From the NCBI GenBank assembly GCA_946122785.1, contig CAMGYJ010000004.1:55498679-55562678 (forward strand): a DNA stretch of 64,000 nt, read 5' to 3'. Each line of letters opens with the position of its first letter. Positions within the stretch are counted from its first letter, which is position 1. The position numbers and the translations under genes are program-made. Below, piece by piece: positions 59,271 to 64,000 of the stretch. The notes beneath the pieces were generated by a model. That model ran no database searches. It saw only the letters and a list, made by a program, of their open reading frames with translations, and had not been told where the DNA came from. Source of the DNA: Linum tenue (taxonomy: Eukaryota; Streptophyta; Magnoliopsida; Malpighiales; Linaceae).

Positions 59271-60240
59271 CTGGTTATTGACTAACGGTCAACTCTGTTG
59301 ACCTGACCAATTTAACGATAAAATCCATATCTGGGTCAAGTTAGGAAGAATGGTACATAGTTCAGACCAGGATAGCAATTTCGGAAACCACGGACCAAAG
59401 TTGTAAGTTTTAGGTATAATCATGTTGGATGTACGGGGATGGGTATTACCCATGGGTACCCGAAACCCACGGGTAAGGGGATGGGTTTGCAAAACATTTC
59501 CCCGCATGGGTATGGGGCGGGTATGTATTTGGGTATTTGAAGATGAGGATGGAGATGGTTTAGGCAAACTAGCCCCAAACCCGCCCCATTGCCATCCCTA
59601 CTTAGGCCTGATGCTAAGTCAGATACTCTGGACTTATGGTCATTGACTTTGCATTGAAGTTCATCTGTCTTGCTTTAGCTGTGTTCGTGAGCCAAAAGTG
59701 TTCCTAGTGAATGTTGTTGGGAAATGCCATTGAAAGCTCCGAGCTACTAGTTTCGAACTTGAGTCCGCGAGAAAAACGGTCCACACATACCCATCGAATA
59801 GACGGGCTATAAGGTTAGCGGGTGGATATTACACAGCGTCGTTTTACATTTTGCTTTGTAAAATGCTCCTCTTTTTTGGTTTTCCTCTTTTCCTAACCCT
59901 ATCTTTGGATTCTAAATTGAACATTTGAATATTAATGTTGATATAAAGTATGATATGTTGGATTCAAGTACGATATGTTATTTTGGTATAAGTTATATAT
60001 TATTATTCTTAGATGATATTTGATATACTTTATAAATGTATAAACAATATAATTACTATTTTCATATATCTTAACTAAACTGAACTAAAACAATCGGACC
60101 ATTAACGCTCAACTCACTTAGACAACCTTGCTCCGAACACGGGATACCAAGTTGAGAGATTTCTAGAGAGAGAGACGAGCATTATTGGGCTTATAATCTT
60201 TGGCTTTCATATCAGGACCTACTTAGAAGTGTTATGTATT
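59271..60240. other. gene-free spacer with a possible MITE
   Basis: 59430-59610 has GGGGATGGGTA... and ...GCCCCATTGCCATCCCTA termini typical of small hAT-like MITEs, but no clear TSD. The rest shows no gene. Confidence 0.45.
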
Positions 60241-60248
60241 GCCAACGC

Positions 60249-60842
60249 TAGACCTGGCAATCGGGTCGGGTTGGGTAAGTTCGGGTTGGGGACTTCGGTT
60301 ACGGGTCGGGTCATGTTTGGTTGGCTGATTTCAGGTCAAATATTGACCCAACCAATTCGGTTTCCGGTCGGGTTACGAGCGTTCTCATAAACAATATCAA
60401 ACATGCTTCATATTTTCTTAAAGAATACAAATTTTCACATATGCGTGACAATAGTTTACCTAACACATGTCAATTAACATATTCTCAAATCCTCCCACGC
60501 TAATGAAATGAAATATAAATTGCGCAAATCTTCAAAAAACAATCACAAGAGTAATACTACTACAAGCATGATATTTGATTATCCTTAAACTCCAAACATG
60601 TCATTCAAATCCTTGTAATTTTTTTAAACATCTCACCAATTTATGAGTGATTTTATCATATTTTGGGAGTGATATATGAAATGGAACGGATCTAACGGGT
60701 CGACTCGCTAACCCACCCAACCCGATCCAAAAAATCACAGGTTATCGAGTTCGGGTCATTCGGATTTCGGGTTATAAAAATTTCTAGTTTTCGGGTGATT
60801 TCGAGTCGGGTCAACGGGTCGGGTTATAATTTTCCACGTCTA
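60249..60842. mobile_element. hAT-type non-autonomous element
   Basis: TIRs TAGACCTGGCAA and TTTTCCACGTCTA. Perfect 8-bp TSD GCCAACGC (60241-60248 and 60843-60850). Subterminal regions are rich in CGGGTCGGGTT. Confidence 0.92.
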
Positions 60843-60850
60843 GCCAACGC

Positions 60851-61267
60851 ACCAACAGACAATAGTGGCGCGTTAAGGACGACAACATCCTTACCACCTA
60901 AACACTTCCTAAAATGATGAAAACTAAAAATGATTTCCTTCTTTCACTGATCACAAAATGCCAAAAGGGATACCTTCAAATGATACCTGCATATATATCT
61001 CCTTATGCATGATATGAATCTCTACTCATGTAGGAAGAATCTACCAATATATAGAGATGTTATAGGCTATGAGAACGTGAGTGCAACATGTAATCCATGT
61101 TCAAGTAGATTCATACGATGACAAAGAACTACTACGTCCATCCCGAGTACAGATCTCTTGAGAAGAGAAACACAGCATTCAAAACCAGCGTTGTATGTAA
61201 CAAGCCTTTGCCTGCTACACTCTGAGTAGGGCGATAGAGCTGCAACTAAGACAACTCCACTTGAACG
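60851..61267 (-). other. 3' flank of UVR8
   Basis: Immediately downstream of the UVR8 stop on the minus strand; expected to contain its 3' UTR. No other feature seen. Confidence 0.45.
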
Positions 61268-63892
61268 TCAGACGCGTATCCGCTTCACATCATTCTCTGG
61301 AACACTTACTTCATTCCCGTTACCCCCCATCGAGCTCTCTGCTTGACCCTGGAAAATCATCCATTCATCACAAGACATGGTCAAAACAAACTGAGGTATT
61401 TGTTTTTATGAAAAATTCTTTTGACCGCCATCCATGAAGAACCTTTATCCTCTCAACCCGGCTATGGTGGATGTTCTCATCCCACATTACTACCGCTAGG
61501 CTTTCTTCCTCAATCCTATTATACAATGTATCCTAAGGTAAATATGTGTCCTTTCATCCCAACTACTACCAAGTGCACTCAAGTGTATTAGGCCTCCCAA
61601 GATGTAGATAAGCGACCACGTAACATGTGATGGGAATAGGCTCCAAATATTCTTCCTAGGTCAGGCAGGCATTGGTAACGGCCCTATTGGCAACCTCTTA
61701 GACAATGAAAAACAAGAAGCATGGAACTTACTGCTTCCCCAGGAACAACTGCATATCTATCTGATGGTGAGACCCAGGTTTTGCCTGCCACGGTGAAAGA
61801 GTAGGAAATATCCTATCAATTAACAAAGCAACAGAACTCCAACGAGACATAAATACAGCAGAAAGAATCCGGGCACCTGATGATGGATCAACTAGAGATG
61901 ATGGCAACTGCTGACCGCCAGATCCATCAGCGCTTAGAGCTTCAATCAATTTTGGTAAATTTCTGTTCAGAGGCATATAAAACAGTTAGTGCACTATGAT
62001 GGAATGCCAGACAAACGCTTCTTTAAGATTTAAGTATATGGCCACATGTCACCTAAACAATACCTGTCAATTGACTCTCCATGACCAAGCTGTCCATTAG
62101 TCCCTCTTCCCCAAGAAAAAACATTTTGCTGATCAGTAACAGCAAGTGTATGCCTCCATCCACATGCAATCTGAACTACTTTCTGCCAACCAGACAAATA
62201 TAACATAAACCACACGCATCAGACTGTCACCAAAGTGATCATTCATATATATATATGAAAGCACTCATTTGCTCAAAGTACAACACTCTCCGAAAATATA
62301 CGAAAATCTTAATCCCAACAGACAGGATTTTGGCAATAATGAGAGACCAAAAGTCTGAAGAATGAACCTGATCACGGGGGAACTTTAATTGTGCAGGAGA
62401 GCAGTGGTCAGCATTATCACCAACTCCGACCTGTCCAAACTGTAAAGAGGACACCATAACTAGTTGCATTGCATCCTTCCAGCATTGGTATATAAAAACT
62501 AAATAAAGGATACGTTATGAGTAATGCACCCATACAGTAAATAATCGATGATAACTGCCCTAAAATCCTTGTATGTGAAACCTCTTTTTTGTAACAGGCA
62601 GCAGAATATTCTCTTTACTTCAACTACCTCTCAGGCCCTGATTTATAGTATTGTTGCATCAGGCAGGATGTGTACTGATACTGTTCTGTCATCTTCCCAG
62701 ATCCCGGTCCACAATGAAATACCAACCTAACTCGAGAACTGGTTTACTGTACAAACAGACACTAGAACAATAAGAAATTGCTAACCTTATTCCATCCCCA
62801 GCCATATAACTTTCCATCCGATGTCACAGCCATGGTATGTCTCCAGCCACCTGATATCTGCAAAAGTCAGACCAAGACACATTGAAAAATTGAGCAATGA
62901 AGTAAAAGATAAACCAATCTTGCCTGGAAAAGAAAATTAAATGGGAAAATTTTGGAATCAGTGTCCAAGACCAGTAAAGACTAATTGAAGGCGTTCCTTG
63001 CGGATTTCTGATTTCAGGATATGAGGTAGAAGTACAGCTAACAGCTGGGCAAACTCTAAAGGACACCTGAATCATTTCCCCTCAGTCTGATTGTAATGAA
63101 GAAAAAGAAACAGGGGCACCTGACTTTCACAAGGCCTTCTCCCGATCAAATTCCCAGTACCTGAGTTATAGAACTCTCTTTCAGAGCTTCTAGTTTATGA
63201 GGAGTGAGATGGTCCTCGAAGTCTCCATGACCTAGTTGACCATATTTGCTCCACCCGTAGCTGTACAAACCACCAGAAGAAGATACAGATATCGTATGCC
63301 GCCATCCACAAGCAACAATTACCATCTTCTCTTCCTGCAACTTTAAGTTGAATTAACCAAACTGGTACTGAGCAAGGGGCAGAGCATTAACTATCATTAA
63401 AGTTCCAAGAGAAGAAAATGATTTCGTTGCTATCATATATGTAGGAGTACCACCGTGGAATGACAAACCAAAAAGATGAGGACACTCAGAGCAAAAGACT
63501 TAACCCATTTAGTTCTGCTCGGCCTCCATCAAGATTAATGCATATTAGTAAAGTATATTTGTTGGAGTAAGCCACAGAAGACATTTTTTAAAGTCAGGTT
63601 TCAACCTTTAGCTGTGAAGCCAAACTCTAACTAGATGATATATCAGCCTCAAGGTTTTGGAAGGATTAGCATAGAGAATACAGAATCAGACAAAGAAAAA
63701 GTTAAATGAAGTGAAGATACCACTTTGTTGACATACATTAGCTAGAGAAACTTTCTCAGGAACTAAGCGATCATTTCTATCACCTAGGCCCAAGTTCCCA
63801 TATCGACCCCAGCCCCATCCATAGAGTTCTCCATCTTCTGTGATAGCTGCAGTATGCTCAGCACCAGCAGCAACCATTTTAATTGGGATTCC
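61268..63892 (-). CDS. UVR8: UV-B photoreceptor UVR8, C-terminal part (gene runs off the window)
   Basis: Eight exons in the window: 63892-63737, 63334-63161, 62857-62786, 62439-62368, 62182-62064, 61962-61877, 61784-61732, 61348-61268; 270 aa. The N-terminal blades lie beyond 64000. UVR8 is a seven-bladed RCC1-type propeller. UV-B breaks its homodimer through a Trp cluster, and the monomer binds COP1 and enters the nucleus. Visible: GRYGNLGLGDRNDRLVP, three GWRHT motifs (VACGWRHT, SGGWRHT, IACGWRHT) that include the chromophore Trp positions, GWGWNKFGQVGVGDN and GRGTNGQLGHGES. The C-terminal tail ends VPENDVKRIRV, the VP motif needed for COP1 binding. The SGGWRHT motif (Trp285 equivalent) is spread over its own 72-bp exon. 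All joins keep frame. Nothing suggests loss of function. Confidence 0.95.
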
Positions 63893-64000
63893 CTACGAAC
63901 ATGAGCATCAAAGAACAATCATTATGCTGCTAGAATGAATCAGAAGGACATACTTCAATTTATACAAGGTGCTGATCTAGGTAACATCCAAGTCAGATCA
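63893..64000 (-). other. UVR8 intron, cut by the window edge
   Basis: Sequence upstream of the acceptor TTCGTAG|GGAATC. The upstream exon is outside the window. Confidence 0.75.

Overview
The window is nuclear DNA from a flowering plant, almost certainly a eudicot. Genes are split by GT-AG introns. The recognisable proteins are plant types (UVR8, PAD4, SRT2, BAT1, makorin, a plant ADP/ATP carrier with a long N-terminal extension), and the spaces between them are filled with plant transposon families. I did not identify the species.

Layout. 1-3.9 kb: mitochondrial ADP/ATP carrier gene on the minus strand with a leader intron. 3.89-9.73 kb: an almost complete Mutator-like element (MULE) in the upstream region of that gene, with 83-bp terminal inverted repeats (TIRs) and a perfect 9-bp target-site duplication (TSD). 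It carries a five-exon transposase and an oppositely oriented two-exon GRF zinc-finger gene. 9.7-14.5 kb: a transposon field that includes a Pack-MULE holding fragments of a UDP-glycosyltransferase and a lactate dehydrogenase. 14.5-19.3 kb: a young Ty1/copia retrotransposon disrupted by one frameshift. 19.4-28.7 kb: nested DNA transposons, a Ty3-type remnant, a LINE remnant and a long AT-rich gene-free stretch. 29.2-30.9 kb: makorin-type RING/CCCH protein gene. 31-39 kb: hAT-type elements, a CACTA end, an Athila-like Ty3 remnant, a tRNA-derived SINE and a MITE. 39.8-43.1 kb: sirtuin SRT2 on the minus strand. 43.7-44.9 kb: a decayed PsbP-domain gene. 46.46-47.68 kb: a giant foldback element with tandem palindromes in both arms. 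48.2-50.3 kb: BAT1-type amino-acid permease. 50.8-55.2 kb: PAD4 on the minus strand, convergent with BAT1, with a hAT-type element in its large intron. 56.8-59.3 kb: a dead copia remnant broken by a hAT-type insertion. 60.2-60.8 kb: another hAT-type element. 61.3-64 kb: the 3' two-thirds or so of UVR8, whose N-terminus lies past the window edge.

The genes do not form an operon or pathway; each stands alone. Themes that link some of them are stress and defence (PAD4, UVR8) and mitochondria (the carrier; SRT2 by family knowledge). The most unusual material is in the transposons: two-gene MULE, two-donor Pack-MULE, palindrome-array foldback element and several nested insertions with intact TSDs. 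Exon structures were read by eye from reading frame and splice consensus. No alignment, splice predictor or database search was run.
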